47,729 nt of DNA from Ruminococcus flavefaciens (lineage in GTDB: Bacteria; Bacillota; Clostridia; Oscillospirales; Ruminococcaceae), in contig DBYI01000007.1 of assembly GCA_002310115.1 (NCBI GenBank), positions 31,934-79,662 on the forward strand. The letters run 5' to 3'. The translations under genes and the position numbers were made by a program. The notes under the pieces are model-generated. The model did not search any database. It was not told where the DNA came from and saw nothing but the letters and a program-made list of their open reading frames with translations. Positions 34,772-44,839 of this stretch are shown here, one piece after another; within the stretch, counting starts at the first letter, position 1; each line of letters starts with the position of its first letter.

Positions 34772-37700
34772 ATGAAAAAACAAATCCTAAGCTTTATAAG
34801 TGCTGCAGCAATTGCATTTACAGGAGTAAGTAGCAATATAATGTTGCCTTATACTATCAAAGTGGAGGCTGCATACGGAAGTAACGAAGAATTTGAAATT
34901 AATTATAACAATGAATGGACCTGGATGAATTGCGGAGATCACATCAAGCTGTTATCCTACTCCGGTCCCATAGGCGAATTATTTATACCAGAACAGCTTG
35001 ACAATCTGCCTGTTACAGAAATCGCAGATGAAATGGTTCCATATGATCCAAACGGCGAGATTTTGTCTGTGCATATACCTTCAACTATTACCGACCTTGG
35101 AAGTCTGTTGGAAGGTCTTCCTTACCTTGAAGCGATAGAAATCGGTGAAGATAACAAAAGCTTCATAACTCAGAATAATGCCGTTTATACTTCCGACAAA
35201 ACAAAGTTGATAAGATGTCTCACAACTGCCGAGGGAGAATTCACTATACCAGATACAGTTACTTGTGTGAAAAAAAAAGCTTTTGTGAATTGTCAGAAGA
35301 TCAAAACAATTGATATTCCATCTTCTGTACAGGGAATACCAGATATTAGATTCAATGGATGCAAGTCACTTGAAAGTATAAATGTTGATGAAAATAATAC
35401 TGTTTATAGTAGCACTGATGGTATTTTATTTGATAAATCAAGGGAAAAGCTATGCACATTTCCCGCTTGCAGTAAGAATATTTCCTATTCTATACCTGAC
35501 AGTGTAAAAGAGATAGGAGAAAGTGCATTTGATAATGCAGTGTCTCTGGAAAGTATTGATATTCCGAATGCTGTTGAGATTATCGGCGAATCTGCGTTTA
35601 TCAACTGCAGCAAACTCGATAATGTTCTTATCCCTGACAGTGTTGTAGAAGTTGGGGAAAATGCATTTGAAGGATGTTCAAGCCTTTCAAAAATAACCTT
35701 CTCAGCAAAAACATATAAATATGGTTGTAATTCTTTTGAAAATACTCCTTGGTACCAATCGCAGCCTGACGGAGCAATATATACAGGTTCTATCCTTTAC
35801 AAGCTCAAGGGATCACTTCCCGAGAATTCGAATTTAGTAGTTAAAGACGGCACAATTGGCATAAATGATAATGCTTTTTTAGATATTATGGGGTATGTTC
35901 CGACAGGAAACAAAAGTATTGTATCTGTCACTCTTCCAGATGGAATCAGGTATATCGGTAAATCTGCTTTTGAAGACTGTGAGAATCTTGCTGAGATCAA
36001 TCTTCCCGACTCAATAGAATATATTGGTCAATATGCATTCGACTGCTGCTATGCGTTGAAAAAAGTCCATATACCCGCAGCAATGGAAAACTTGGAGAGC
36101 TTTTCTTTTGGAAATTGTTATTCGTTAGAGGAGATAGTTATACCATCAAATATCAATAAAATAGATCTTGGAGCTCTAGCTGATTGCAAAATGCTCAGAT
36201 CAATAACTGTTGAAAATCCTCACTGCTTTATTAACGATCCACTTTGGATTGAAAGATATTCTGATGGATTAACTTTACCATGCACAACTATGTATGGTTA
36301 CTACGGCTCTTCAATCCAGAAATACGCAGAACAAATAGGTTGTAAATTCGTTTCACTTGGAGAAACAAAAGATACAGAATCTGAAAATACAGATACAGAC
36401 AATACATGGAAATGGACAAAATACAAAGATCACATCTGCTTGGAAGCTAATTATGGCGACGACGAAACCCTGGAGCTGCCTGATAAAATAGATGAGCTCC
36501 CTGTTACAGAAGTAAGCCCACATATATATATTAAAAATGCTGATAAGATTGCAACTGTAAAAATCCCTGCAAGTATTTCTCGAATTGGCAATCTATTCTA
36601 TCAACTGAATAATATATCTGAAATCGAAATCGATAAGAACAATAAAACTTATATTGTAGAAAATAATACTGTATACACATCTGACAAAAAACAACTTCTC
36701 AGATGCAGTACAGATAAGATTATGGAAGAATTTACAATTCCTGATACTGTAATTGACATAAATGACGGTGCTTTTTACAATTGTTCGAAATTGAAGATAC
36801 TGAATATTCCTGCATCATTAAAATATATTGATTGCTTATTTGAAAGGTGCAGCTCACTTGAAGCCATAAATGTTGCAAAGGGTAATGATAATTACAGTAG
36901 TATCGATGGTATACTTTTCAATGCTTATGGCAGCAGTATACTGCGTTATCCTCCGAACCATCCAGGCACAGTATATAAAATTACCAACACCATCTCTCAA
37001 ATCGCAGCTCATGCATTCATGAACTGCGATAAGCTTGAGAGTATTACATTTCCCAACACGCTTACAGAACTACCGTATGAAGCATTTAAAAACTGTGATA
37101 AGTTAGACAATGTGACTCTTCCGGCCAAATTACAAAAAATATCCGATTCTGTATTTGAAAATTGCTCATGTTTGAAAAACATCACATTTTCAGATAATGT
37201 GATAAAATTTGGTAAGGATGTATTAAAAGGAACTCCCTGGTTGGAAAGCCAGAATAACGGTCCTGTTTACTGCGGTTCAGTTTTCTGTCAGATAAAGGGA
37301 GCCTCACCTGATTTGACAGATATTACCATTAAAGAAGGTACAAAATGTATAGCAGATTATGCGTTCAGCATTGAGAAAAACGAAAACGGAGTAGTTAAGC
37401 GTGAAAACTCGGTATTAAAAACGGCAGTTCTTCCCGACTCTGTCCAATACATCGGTTTCGCTTCATTTTATGGCTGTTCTGCTTTGACAAGCGCTAATAT
37501 TCCAGAAGGTGCAAAAATAAACACGGGAAGTACCTTTTGTGGTTGCAGCTCTCTTAATGATATTATCATATCAGATTCAAAAATATATGCATTGGAATAT
37601 AAGAACTGCAGTTCATTGAAAGAAGTTGTCATCCCTGAAAGTGTCTCTTCGATTGACGTCGGAGCATTTGCTGGTTGCAGCTCATTAAGTTCAATAACTA

Positions 37701-39985
37701 TATTGGATCCCAAGTGTACTATCAGCGGAGGGCCCTATACCATTTGCAATTCTTATGGATCTGACGAAATGGTGACAACCATTGAATATAATGGCTCAAT
37801 ATGCGGATATATCGGCTCCACAGCCGAGACATATGCTAAAACATGTGGATATAAGTTTGTTTCACTTGGTAAGGCACCAAAGGATTATACACGTGGCGAT
37901 ATCAATGATAACGGTATTATTGATGCAGTAGATGCCTCTCTGACTCTATCTTACTATGCTATGATTTCCACAAAGGGTGAAGGTAATTTCAATGCGGGTC
38001 AGAGATTCGCGGCTGATGTAAATAGAGATGATATAATAGATGCAGTTGACGCATCAAAGATTCTTTCATATTATGCCTATTCTTCAACAGTAAAAGAAAG
38101 TGCTGTTCCCTTAAGTGAATTCTTGACTGGCATAAAGAGGTTCAAAGGATTTGATATAGAAGGCAATATTACAAGTATCATTCCTGGAGTCAACAACACT
38201 ATAGTTGTTCAGTGCATAAGCAAATTTACAATGAACTGCTATGTATTTGATCCTGTATCTGATAAAATCGTAAGGACAATCAATATATCAAACAGATATC
38301 AGGAACTAATTGGAATGTTAAGTAATGGTACTATTGTAACTTCAACTTCAATAGATAATACAGGGAACACAATGCTAATGATGTATCCTGCAGATGACAG
38401 CGAACCTGTCCAAACAAACATGATCAAAAATAACTACAATGACATATGTTTGGATATGGATAATAATTGTATATACTGGATAGACGCTTCGGAAAAATGT
38501 ATTATGAAGCTGAATGAAAAAGGTGAAGTCAGCAAACAATTATCATTGGAGTCATATTCAAATTATTATTTTGACACAGACAATAACCTGCTTATTGCAA
38601 AAGAAGCTTCAGAGGAAAATCTGAGCGGTATAAAAACAGTTGTGCTTTCACTTTCAGACGGTAAGGAAGTCCTTGATCTTCCATATTCCTTCGATAATAT
38701 CCTCCTTACCAATGAAAACTTCGCATTTGACCAAAGTAATTGGGACAAAAAAGATACAATACTACAAACAGGAAGTATTGGTGTGAGAAACGTTGAGAAG
38801 GCATACAAGATTGCAGCTGATTCAGATGAGTCACTGCGATTTAAAGGTAACAGTCAAAGTGAGTATTTAATGCTAATCAGGTCTGATTGGGAAGGATGTA
38901 AGAATCTGACGCTTATTGATGTAAAAAAAGGTATTGCTGCAAATGCAGATATTGATATTTCGGGAGAGGCATATATCAAAAACTGCTGTTACTTAAGCAA
39001 TAGCAATCAATGGATTGTAGGCATGAACTATCTGGATAGCACGGACGGAAAAAACTGTCTTATTATGTTAGACCCCGATAAGATGAACTTCAATACCAAG
39101 CTTGAAAGCACCGATATATTGGAATATAAACTTAAAGAGCCAGCAAATATAGGGGAAGCATTCAAGGAAATACGTAATGAAGCCGATAAAGTTGAAAAGG
39201 AATTCGGTATCCGCATACTTATTGGAAACGAGGTTAAAAATGCTGAGTGGAATACTGGATATACTTTCGTATCAAGTGAGGAAGATCCAAATAGTTTCTC
39301 ATTCCAAAGCGAAATGGAAAGGATCAAGATACTAGAAAATACACTTGCTATGTATCCTGAAGGTTTTTTCGATTACTTTAAAAGTGCAAACGGACTATGC
39401 GGTCTGCGTATTTCAATAGTTAAAGAACTGAAGACCGATTATTATTCAGATTTTACTTCTGCTGGAATCGCCTATACTACAGGTGATTGGTACGATATTG
39501 CAGTATGCAGCAATGAAATCTATGACAAGTGTGAGACTCTTCATCATGAGTTATGGCATTCAGTAGAAAACCTTATCACCACCAAGTTAGGATATTTTGA
39601 CGATTTTGAATGGTCAAATCTCAATCCAGATGGATTTATATATTCTTATGATTTTGACGGCTATATCGAAAAAGTAGGAACTGACAGCAGAACACCTACT
39701 TTCTATAATGCGCAGGCAAATGGTGAAACAAATTATAATTTCCCGTATTTCATTTCGGATTACAGCATGGTAACTCCTATGGAAGACAGGGCCACACTTA
39801 TAGCACAGCTGTTTTTGTGGGAATACGATGTTATAGATGGTAGAATGTTCCATACAGATGAAGCAGAGCTTAAAAAATACCCACATTTAAAGGCAAAGCT
39901 TGAATTCCTTGAAGATTATTCAAAGCGTCTATTCGGATACGTTTACTGGCACGAGGTGCTTGAAAACATGAGTAAAGCAAACTAA
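34772..39985 (+). CDS. Giant LRR/dockerin/zinc-metallopeptidase-like secreted protein
   Basis: This is a 1737-residue protein with an N-terminal signal peptide (about 1-34). Two homologous blocks of BspA-type LRR_5 repeats follow (about 48-530 and 544-1034). They share openings (WTWMNCGDHIKL, WKWTKYKDHICL) and internal marks (NTPWYQSQ, GTPWLESQ), so the region arose by a large tandem duplication. A dockerin lies at about 1039-1108 (IIDAVDAS in both halves). Residues about 1120-1440 look like repeated beta-strands, possibly a propeller. The C-terminal domain (about 1455-1737) has a zincin motif, HELWH (1592-1596), and a possible third ligand, Glu1671, in MEDRATL. It is therefore a likely cellulosome-bound peptidase, or a peptidase-like binding module. 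GGAGGT, 7 nt before the ATG, fixes the start. The terminator is at 40018-40053. Confidence 0.9.
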   Translation: MKKQILSFISAAAIAFTGVSSNIMLPYTIKVEAAYGSNEEFEINYNNEWTWMNCGDHIKLLSYSGPIGELFIPEQLDNLPVTEIADEMVPYDPNGEILSVHIPSTITDLGSLLEGLPYLEAIEIGEDNKSFITQNNAVYTSDKTKLIRCLTTAEGEFTIPDTVTCVKKKAFVNCQKIKTIDIPSSVQGIPDIRFNGCKSLESINVDENNTVYSSTDGILFDKSREKLCTFPACSKNISYSIPDSVKEIGESAFDNAVSLESIDIPNAVEIIGESAFINCSKLDNVLIPDSVVEVGENAFEGCSSLSKITFSAKTYKYGCNSFENTPWYQSQPDGAIYTGSILYKLKGSLPENSNLVVKDGTIGINDNAFLDIMGYVPTGNKSIVSVTLPDGIRYIGKSAFEDCENLAEINLPDSIEYIGQYAFDCCYALKKVHIPAAMENLESFSFGNCYSLEEIVIPSNINKIDLGALADCKMLRSITVENPHCFINDPLWIERYSDGLTLPCTTMYGYYGSSIQKYAEQIGCKFVSLGETKDTESENTDTDNTWKWTKYKDHICLEANYGDDETLELPDKIDELPVTEVSPHIYIKNADKIATVKIPASISRIGNLFYQLNNISEIEIDKNNKTYIVENNTVYTSDKKQLLRCSTDKIMEEFTIPDTVIDINDGAFYNCSKLKILNIPASLKYIDCLFERCSSLEAINVAKGNDNYSSIDGILFNAYGSSILRYPPNHPGTVYKITNTISQIAAHAFMNCDKLESITFPNTLTELPYEAFKNCDKLDNVTLPAKLQKISDSVFENCSCLKNITFSDNVIKFGKDVLKGTPWLESQNNGPVYCGSVFCQIKGASPDLTDITIKEGTKCIADYAFSIEKNENGVVKRENSVLKTAVLPDSVQYIGFASFYGCSALTSANIPEGAKINTGSTFCGCSSLNDIIISDSKIYALEYKNCSSLKEVVIPESVSSIDVGAFAGCSSLSSITILDPKCTISGGPYTICNSYGSDEMVTTIEYNGSICGYIGSTAETYAKTCGYKFVSLGKAPKDYTRGDINDNGIIDAVDASLTLSYYAMISTKGEGNFNAGQRFAADVNRDDIIDAVDASKILSYYAYSSTVKESAVPLSEFLTGIKRFKGFDIEGNITSIIPGVNNTIVVQCISKFTMNCYVFDPVSDKIVRTINISNRYQELIGMLSNGTIVTSTSIDNTGNTMLMMYPADDSEPVQTNMIKNNYNDICLDMDNNCIYWIDASEKCIMKLNEKGEVSKQLSLESYSNYYFDTDNNLLIAKEASEENLSGIKTVVLSLSDGKEVLDLPYSFDNILLTNENFAFDQSNWDKKDTILQTGSIGVRNVEKAYKIAADSDESLRFKGNSQSEYLMLIRSDWEGCKNLTLIDVKKGIAANADIDISGEAYIKNCCYLSNSNQWIVGMNYLDSTDGKNCLIMLDPDKMNFNTKLESTDILEYKLKEPANIGEAFKEIRNEADKVEKEFGIRILIGNEVKNAEWNTGYTFVSSEEDPNSFSFQSEMERIKILENTLAMYPEGFFDYFKSANGLCGLRISIVKELKTDYYSDFTSAGIAYTTGDWYDIAVCSNEIYDKCETLHHELWHSVENLITTKLGYFDDFEWSNLNPDGFIYSYDFDGYIEKVGTDSRTPTFYNAQANGETNYNFPYFISDYSMVTPMEDRATLIAQLFLWEYDVIDGRMFHTDEAELKKYPHLKAKLEFLEDYSKRLFGYVYWHEVLENMSKAN

Positions 39986-40017
39986 CAGACGATCTAAAAT
40001 TCAAGAAAATTAGACAG

Positions 40018-40053
40018 AAATCCCCGACTCATAAAAAAAGTCGGGGATTTTCT
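40018..40053. terminator. Bidirectional terminator after the LRR-zincin gene
   Basis: A 12-bp stem (AAATCCCCGACT / AGTCGGGGATTT) has a 9-nt A-rich loop. It is shared with the convergent membrane protein gene. Confidence 0.85.
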
Positions 40054-40089
40054 TTCTAGCTTACTTTAAAATACTTTGATGCTTATCAA

Positions 40090-41160
40090 TCAGATGTTGA
40101 AAATCTTATAAGTTCCTTTTTTATTCTTTGCAAGAATAACCTCGGTACCAACCTTACGGTTCAAAGCTTCTGTATCATCCAAACTTATATTGCTCAGTAT
40201 TTCATGTGTATCTGTTGTTTCGAAGGAATAATAAATAGTATTGGTACTCTCACCGGATGAATACATAACGCTTTCTGTCCTCTTATCTGTTATTATAACA
40301 TGCCTTGCTGAGTATTCTTCGCCAGGATTTTTCGTCAGCAATTTTTTAAATAAGCATCCGATTACAAATGCTGTTACAACAAGTATGATCAGCACTATTA
40401 TAACAGTGATAAAAAATGAACCAAAAGAAGCTGTCATGATGATTGCACCGATTATCGGTATCAAATCAAGGAAAGCAATAATAATAAACAAAGTTTTGAA
40501 CTGTTTCTTCCTTAGATCTTTTATAGACTGAATATCAGACTCCGAAAGCTGATAAAATCCAATATCATCAATAAAAGAATTCCTTGTTTCACCTCCGGAT
40601 AAGTTGATTTCAGATTTCTCATCCGACACAATCGGAGGCGAATAAACACCAGAATCAATAAGTGGCTCTGCAGGGAAAACATCGTAATTGCTGATTTTAT
40701 TCTTAACCACAAACACCCTTGATCCTGTCCTGAAACTCTTAGCATACATAGATCCTATAAAATTTTTAAATATCTCACTGGTATCATCAAATCTAACTGT
40801 AAAGTGATAGTATGTAGATGTCGACTGATCTTCTCCCATTCCTGTCGTTTCTTCTGTTGTATAGCATGATTCTATTGTTGCATAATGTCCTCCTTCCGGA
40901 TGTCGAAATATCTGACAAAAAGTGACTATCAGAAACACCCAGCCGATAGAACTGAATAACAGAAAAGGGATAACACTTTCATGAAAATTACGACCTATAA
41001 TAATAGTAAAGAATAATGGTATAATTATTATTGCAAAACCTATTACGACAAAAGGAATATAGTGCCGAGCTTTGATTCTGCGTATATAATCAAGTTCATC
41101 TTTGGAAAGCGAGTAAAAATCAGCTGAATTGATAGGATGATCCTTTCTTGTAGAAGCCAT
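40090..41160 (-). CDS. Membrane protein with two homologous halves, DUF3592-like
   Basis: This 356-residue protein of unknown function is made of two similar halves. Each has a short soluble start (YSLSKDELDYIRRI or YQLSESDIQSIKDL), a pair of membrane helices and a beta-rich domain that ends in a K-N-K-x-x-x-Y-x-x-F pattern (KNKISNYDVF, KNKKGTYKIF). The beta-rich parts resemble DUF3592-type domains. AGAGGTG is 6 nt before ATG 41160, so an upstream in-frame ATG at 41262 is not used. There is no signal peptide or dockerin, so it is not itself cellulosomal. Confidence 0.75.
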   Translation of the reverse strand: MASTRKDHPINSADFYSLSKDELDYIRRIKARHYIPFVVIGFAIIIIPLFFTIIIGRNFHESVIPFLLFSSIGWVFLIVTFCQIFRHPEGGHYATIESCYTTEETTGMGEDQSTSTYYHFTVRFDDTSEIFKNFIGSMYAKSFRTGSRVFVVKNKISNYDVFPAEPLIDSGVYSPPIVSDEKSEINLSGGETRNSFIDDIGFYQLSESDIQSIKDLRKKQFKTLFIIIAFLDLIPIIGAIIMTASFGSFFITVIIVLIILVVTAFVIGCLFKKLLTKNPGEEYSARHVIITDKRTESVMYSSGESTNTIYYSFETTDTHEILSNISLDDTEALNRKVGTEVILAKNKKGTYKIFNI

Positions 41161-41321
41161 AAAGCACCTCTTTTTTTGTAGATTTGATCTTAAGAAACCA
41201 ATCTTGTATAACTCCATTTTATAACTATGATAATCCACAATCATGAGAATTAACATTAACAATTGGAATTCAGCCCCTCTTTTTCTTTGCTAAAAGTGGG
41301 GATATTATTATTGGTATAGAC

Positions 41322-41348
41322 AAAACAGCCTGTATTTCTACAGGCTGC
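41322..41348 (-). terminator. Terminator of the LRR-dockerin gene
   Basis: On the minus strand, CAGCCTGTA / TACAGGCTG with a 4-nt loop, followed by TTTT. Confidence 0.85.
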
Positions 41349-41369
41349 AATTGAATTAACGGTCAAACA

Positions 41370-44300
41370 TTACTCCAGACCAAGTAGTTTTTTCTGTATT
41401 GCCTGAGCATCACCAACTGTAAGGCCATCACCGTTCATATCAGCATTTAATCTGCCTTGTGCTGTAAGATGATGCTCTGCTGTACCAGTCATACCATATT
41501 TATTAGGATTTGCAAGTGCCTGCATAATTAGTACAGCATCTGCAAGATCAACAACTCCGTCGCAGTTTGTATCGCCAGCAAGATATTCATCTGCAATAGG
41601 TGCGAAAAGGTCACTCTTTTTGATGTCTGCCATATATTTTTCGGCAGTTGATTCCTTATATCCATACATAACATTGAAATTACCCATGAAAGCTTTTTCT
41701 GCTATCTCACAGTCAGGATTCAGGACCTTTATGCTGACTTCACCGTCAAGGATAGGAAGTGTTATCATTCTGCCGAATGAATCTTCTTCAGCTTTCTGAG
41801 ATTCTTTAGTACAATACAAAGAATAGTAAGCGTATTTTTCCACAGACTTTATATTCCTTGGAAGTACAAGAGACTTTATGCTTGTATAATCGAAAGTTGA
41901 CTCCTTTATTTCGGTTAGAGTAGTTGGAATGCTTACTTCACTTAGAAGATAGCAGTTTTCAAATGCGCCCTTGCCGAGCTCGGTAAGGCCTTCGTTGAGT
42001 ACAGCCTTTTTAAGCAAGCTATTATTTGCAAAAGCGTAATCTCCGATTTTTTTGAGACCACTACCAAATTTTACTTCTTCAAGAGCGTAGCTGTCGCTGA
42101 AAGCTCTTTCTCCAATAGATTCGAGACTGTCTGGAAGATCAAGCACTTTATATTCACAGATACCGTAAAATGATTTGTCACCTATTTTCTTCAAGCTGTT
42201 ACCAAAATTGACGCCTTTTATGTTTTGACAGTTACTAAATGCATTATCGCCTATTGAAACAATATTCGGAAGATCAATCGTTGATTGTAATCTGTTACAC
42301 CTCACAAATGCACTTTCGCCAATCTCTTTTATATTCTTGCCGAAGCTTACTGAAGCAAGAGCGCCAAGGTATGGAAATGCATTTTTTTCGATTATTTCAA
42401 CCCCATCACCAATATCGACAATTCTTAACGAATTGCCATTAATGGAATCGATAAAATCCTTAGGGATAGTTTTTACGTTCTTGCCTATCTTTATTCTTTT
42501 TACACCTCTAATTGCAGAACTAAGATTCGTAGAGATGCTGACAACAGGGATTCCCTCTGCATCATCTGGTATAACTAGAGTATTGTCGTCGAAAACTACA
42601 GCATCCTCAAGTTCAGCGCTTCCATCATTATAAGTACATGACACACCATACTCTCTTAAAGCAGATTTTCCAAAGTATGAAACCCTATATTCTATATAAT
42701 CGTGATTCTCATACTCTTCGGAAGTACAGTGTCTGATAGAATTCAGTTTTGCAAATATCTGTGGTTCACCGTCGTCACTGATGATTAAGCAATCTTTCCA
42801 TTCATCAGCGCTGTCACAGTAAGAGAGCTTGCATTCTGGATTCATTATTATGACATCTTCAAGATATTCCATTCCTTCAGCCTTGACATATTTGGAATCA
42901 GTACTTTCAAAAGGACACCCCTTTAGCTCGGTAATACTTGCAGGGATTTCTATTTTTCTGATATGAGTTCTCCCAAAAGCACCTCTGCCTATAGACTTTA
43001 TATTATCTGTAAGCTTGAACTCTTCAATGTATACGCAGCGGAAGAATGCTTTTTCACCGATTTCTTCAATATTGTCTCCTACAATGATCTCTTTCATATA
43101 TGTACAGCCGCTGAAAGCTGATTTGCCGATAGTTTTCAGCTTGTCATTAAGGACAGCCATATAAAGGAGCGAACAGTCCTCGAATGCGCTTTCGCCGACT
43201 TCTGTGATGTTTTCTCCGAAATAAACGTATTGTATTTCCTTGCCCTTGAAAGCATCTTTTCCGATCGCGGTAACAGGAACTCCGTCAACAGCGTCGGGGA
43301 TAATAACCTTTGAATTGCTGCTGTCGACTTTTGAAGCGCCAGTTAAGGTCAGTCCTGTTTCATTCTTTTCAAATGTCATGCCATAGCTTTCAATAAGATC
43401 GTTTATTGAGGTAAGTCTTTCATAATTGCCCTTTTCGTAATCCTCAATTGTGCAATACCTCAAGCCTTCCTTTTCGGCAGTTTTACGTGAAGCTGAGCCA
43501 TCTGCGCTTACGATTACACACTCATTGTAATCGTCTATACCATCTACACTATAAGTTATATAATCATCGATTTTACATTCGGGGTTTTCTATGACAATAA
43601 CCGTATCTCTGTTTTTGAGAGAAAATTTAAAATAGAGAGGGCATCCTAACCGCCCGATACTTGAGACTTTTTCAGGTATCACAAGACGTCTGAGGTTCTC
43701 GCCAGATAATACGGCTGAGCCGATATATTCAAGGTTTTCACCAAGATCAACCTCAGTTATGTTGGAGCTGTCTTTAAACACACAGTTTCCCAGGCGTACA
43801 AGGTTCTTTCCGAATTTTACTTTGCTAATTCCTGTACACATCTCAAATGCAAAATCATCGATGAATATAAGGTTGTCAGGGAATTCCAGCGAAACAAGTG
43901 ATGGGCAACTGAAGAATGCACACTTTTCGATAGTTGTCAGGTTCTTGCCGAATGTTACGCTTTCGAGCTTAGGACAGTACGCAAAAGCACAGTTTCCGAT
44001 AGTCTCAACGGAATCACCAAACTTGACAGTTGTTAGTTCACTGAACTCGTAAAAAGTTCTTTCGTTCACTGCTTGGATATTGTTTCCGAGAGTTACGGAT
44101 TTCACTTTGTCCTTAACAGCATCAAAAGCCCCTTTTTCAATGGCGGTTACAAGCTTTCCGTCCATCTCGTCGGCAATGACGATCTCGCATCCTATCTCAC
44201 CGTTTACTTCCGCCACCGTAGCATAGTCGCCGTATACATTATAGCGCACACCCTTTTCGGTAATGGAAGTTGCTTCGACAGTTTCTGCTGCAAAAGTGGT

Positions 44301-44393
44301 AATGTATTTGCTTGTCTTTGCTGATACTGATTGATATGTTCCCCCAATGAACATAAGAGCTGTAACAGCAGCAATGATTCTTTTGATTTTCAT
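41370..44393 (-). CDS. Secreted BspA-like LRR protein with C-terminal dockerin
   Basis: This is a 1007-residue protein with a signal peptide (about 1-25). Three homologous LRR_5 modules of about 280-330 residues follow. Each opens with a short beta segment and an I-P-D/A-D-x-x-x-G-x-P/L-V type line (for example IIPDAVDGVPVTAIGK), and several end near an NPECK/NPDCE line. The LRR units have the A-F-x-x-C/x-x-x-L pattern. A regular dockerin fills 938-1007 (GDTNCDGVVDLADA, then NGDGLTVGDAQ), nearly the same as in the serpin. BspA-like LRRs mediate protein or surface contacts, so it is more likely an adhesion or structural component than an enzyme. AAAGGAG is 8 nt before the ATG. Confidence 0.92.
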   Translation of the reverse strand: MKIKRIIAAVTALMFIGGTYQSVSAKTSKYITTFAAETVEATSITEKGVRYNVYGDYATVAEVNGEIGCEIVIADEMDGKLVTAIEKGAFDAVKDKVKSVTLGNNIQAVNERTFYEFSELTTVKFGDSVETIGNCAFAYCPKLESVTFGKNLTTIEKCAFFSCPSLVSLEFPDNLIFIDDFAFEMCTGISKVKFGKNLVRLGNCVFKDSSNITEVDLGENLEYIGSAVLSGENLRRLVIPEKVSSIGRLGCPLYFKFSLKNRDTVIVIENPECKIDDYITYSVDGIDDYNECVIVSADGSASRKTAEKEGLRYCTIEDYEKGNYERLTSINDLIESYGMTFEKNETGLTLTGASKVDSSNSKVIIPDAVDGVPVTAIGKDAFKGKEIQYVYFGENITEVGESAFEDCSLLYMAVLNDKLKTIGKSAFSGCTYMKEIIVGDNIEEIGEKAFFRCVYIEEFKLTDNIKSIGRGAFGRTHIRKIEIPASITELKGCPFESTDSKYVKAEGMEYLEDVIIMNPECKLSYCDSADEWKDCLIISDDGEPQIFAKLNSIRHCTSEEYENHDYIEYRVSYFGKSALREYGVSCTYNDGSAELEDAVVFDDNTLVIPDDAEGIPVVSISTNLSSAIRGVKRIKIGKNVKTIPKDFIDSINGNSLRIVDIGDGVEIIEKNAFPYLGALASVSFGKNIKEIGESAFVRCNRLQSTIDLPNIVSIGDNAFSNCQNIKGVNFGNSLKKIGDKSFYGICEYKVLDLPDSLESIGERAFSDSYALEEVKFGSGLKKIGDYAFANNSLLKKAVLNEGLTELGKGAFENCYLLSEVSIPTTLTEIKESTFDYTSIKSLVLPRNIKSVEKYAYYSLYCTKESQKAEEDSFGRMITLPILDGEVSIKVLNPDCEIAEKAFMGNFNVMYGYKESTAEKYMADIKKSDLFAPIADEYLAGDTNCDGVVDLADAVLIMQALANPNKYGMTGTAEHHLTAQGRLNADMNGDGLTVGDAQAIQKKLLGLE

Positions 44394-44437
44394 GGTAGTT
44401 ACTCCTTTATTTGAATTTAGCCCGAAAGCTCGCCTTT

Positions 44438-44466
44438 ATTATAGCATAAACTAATAATCAGCACAA
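44438..44466 (-). promoter_or_regulatory. Sigma-A promoter of the LRR-dockerin gene at 44393
   Basis: On the minus strand, TTGTGC (44466-44461), a 17-nt spacer and TATAAT (44443-44438). The 44394-44930 gap otherwise holds only AT-rich sequence and the motif at 44828; I see no gene in it. Confidence 0.65.
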
Positions 44467-44827
44467 TATATCAGGAACGAAATTTACAATTCTGTAACTC
44501 TTAATTCATAATCAATATAAATTGCTTGATTATTTTATCAGCTATATTAAGCCACATCCAGTACTATTCAAATTTTTTACGCAAATATTTCTAAGCCTTT
44601 AATCAACAAATTATACGCATTATATTCCATTAATGGCAACCTAAAATACAATATACATATTTTTTGGTTTTCTCTAACATCAATACAATATTTTTAAGTT
44701 TCTCTTAAAGTTACTCTCTGCTACATCGGCCTTCAACGCAGAATACATTCAAGAATACAAATATTCTTCTGCTGCTCACTGAACTACGAAAAAATTTCAA
44801 AATAATATGAGAGAAATAACAAACTAA

Positions 44828-44839
44828 TACGTCTAATAT
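44828..44839 (+). promoter_or_regulatory. TACGTCTAATAT motif upstream of the LRR/Ig-like dockerin gene
   Basis: This 12-mer is identical to the one in the ECF sigma leader (14277-14288, minus strand). Its first nine bases also occur in the scaffoldin leader (3115-3123). It lies 103 nt before the ATG at 44931. No convincing sigma-A promoter is seen for this gene, which makes this site the best promoter candidate. That is inference. Confidence 0.4.
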
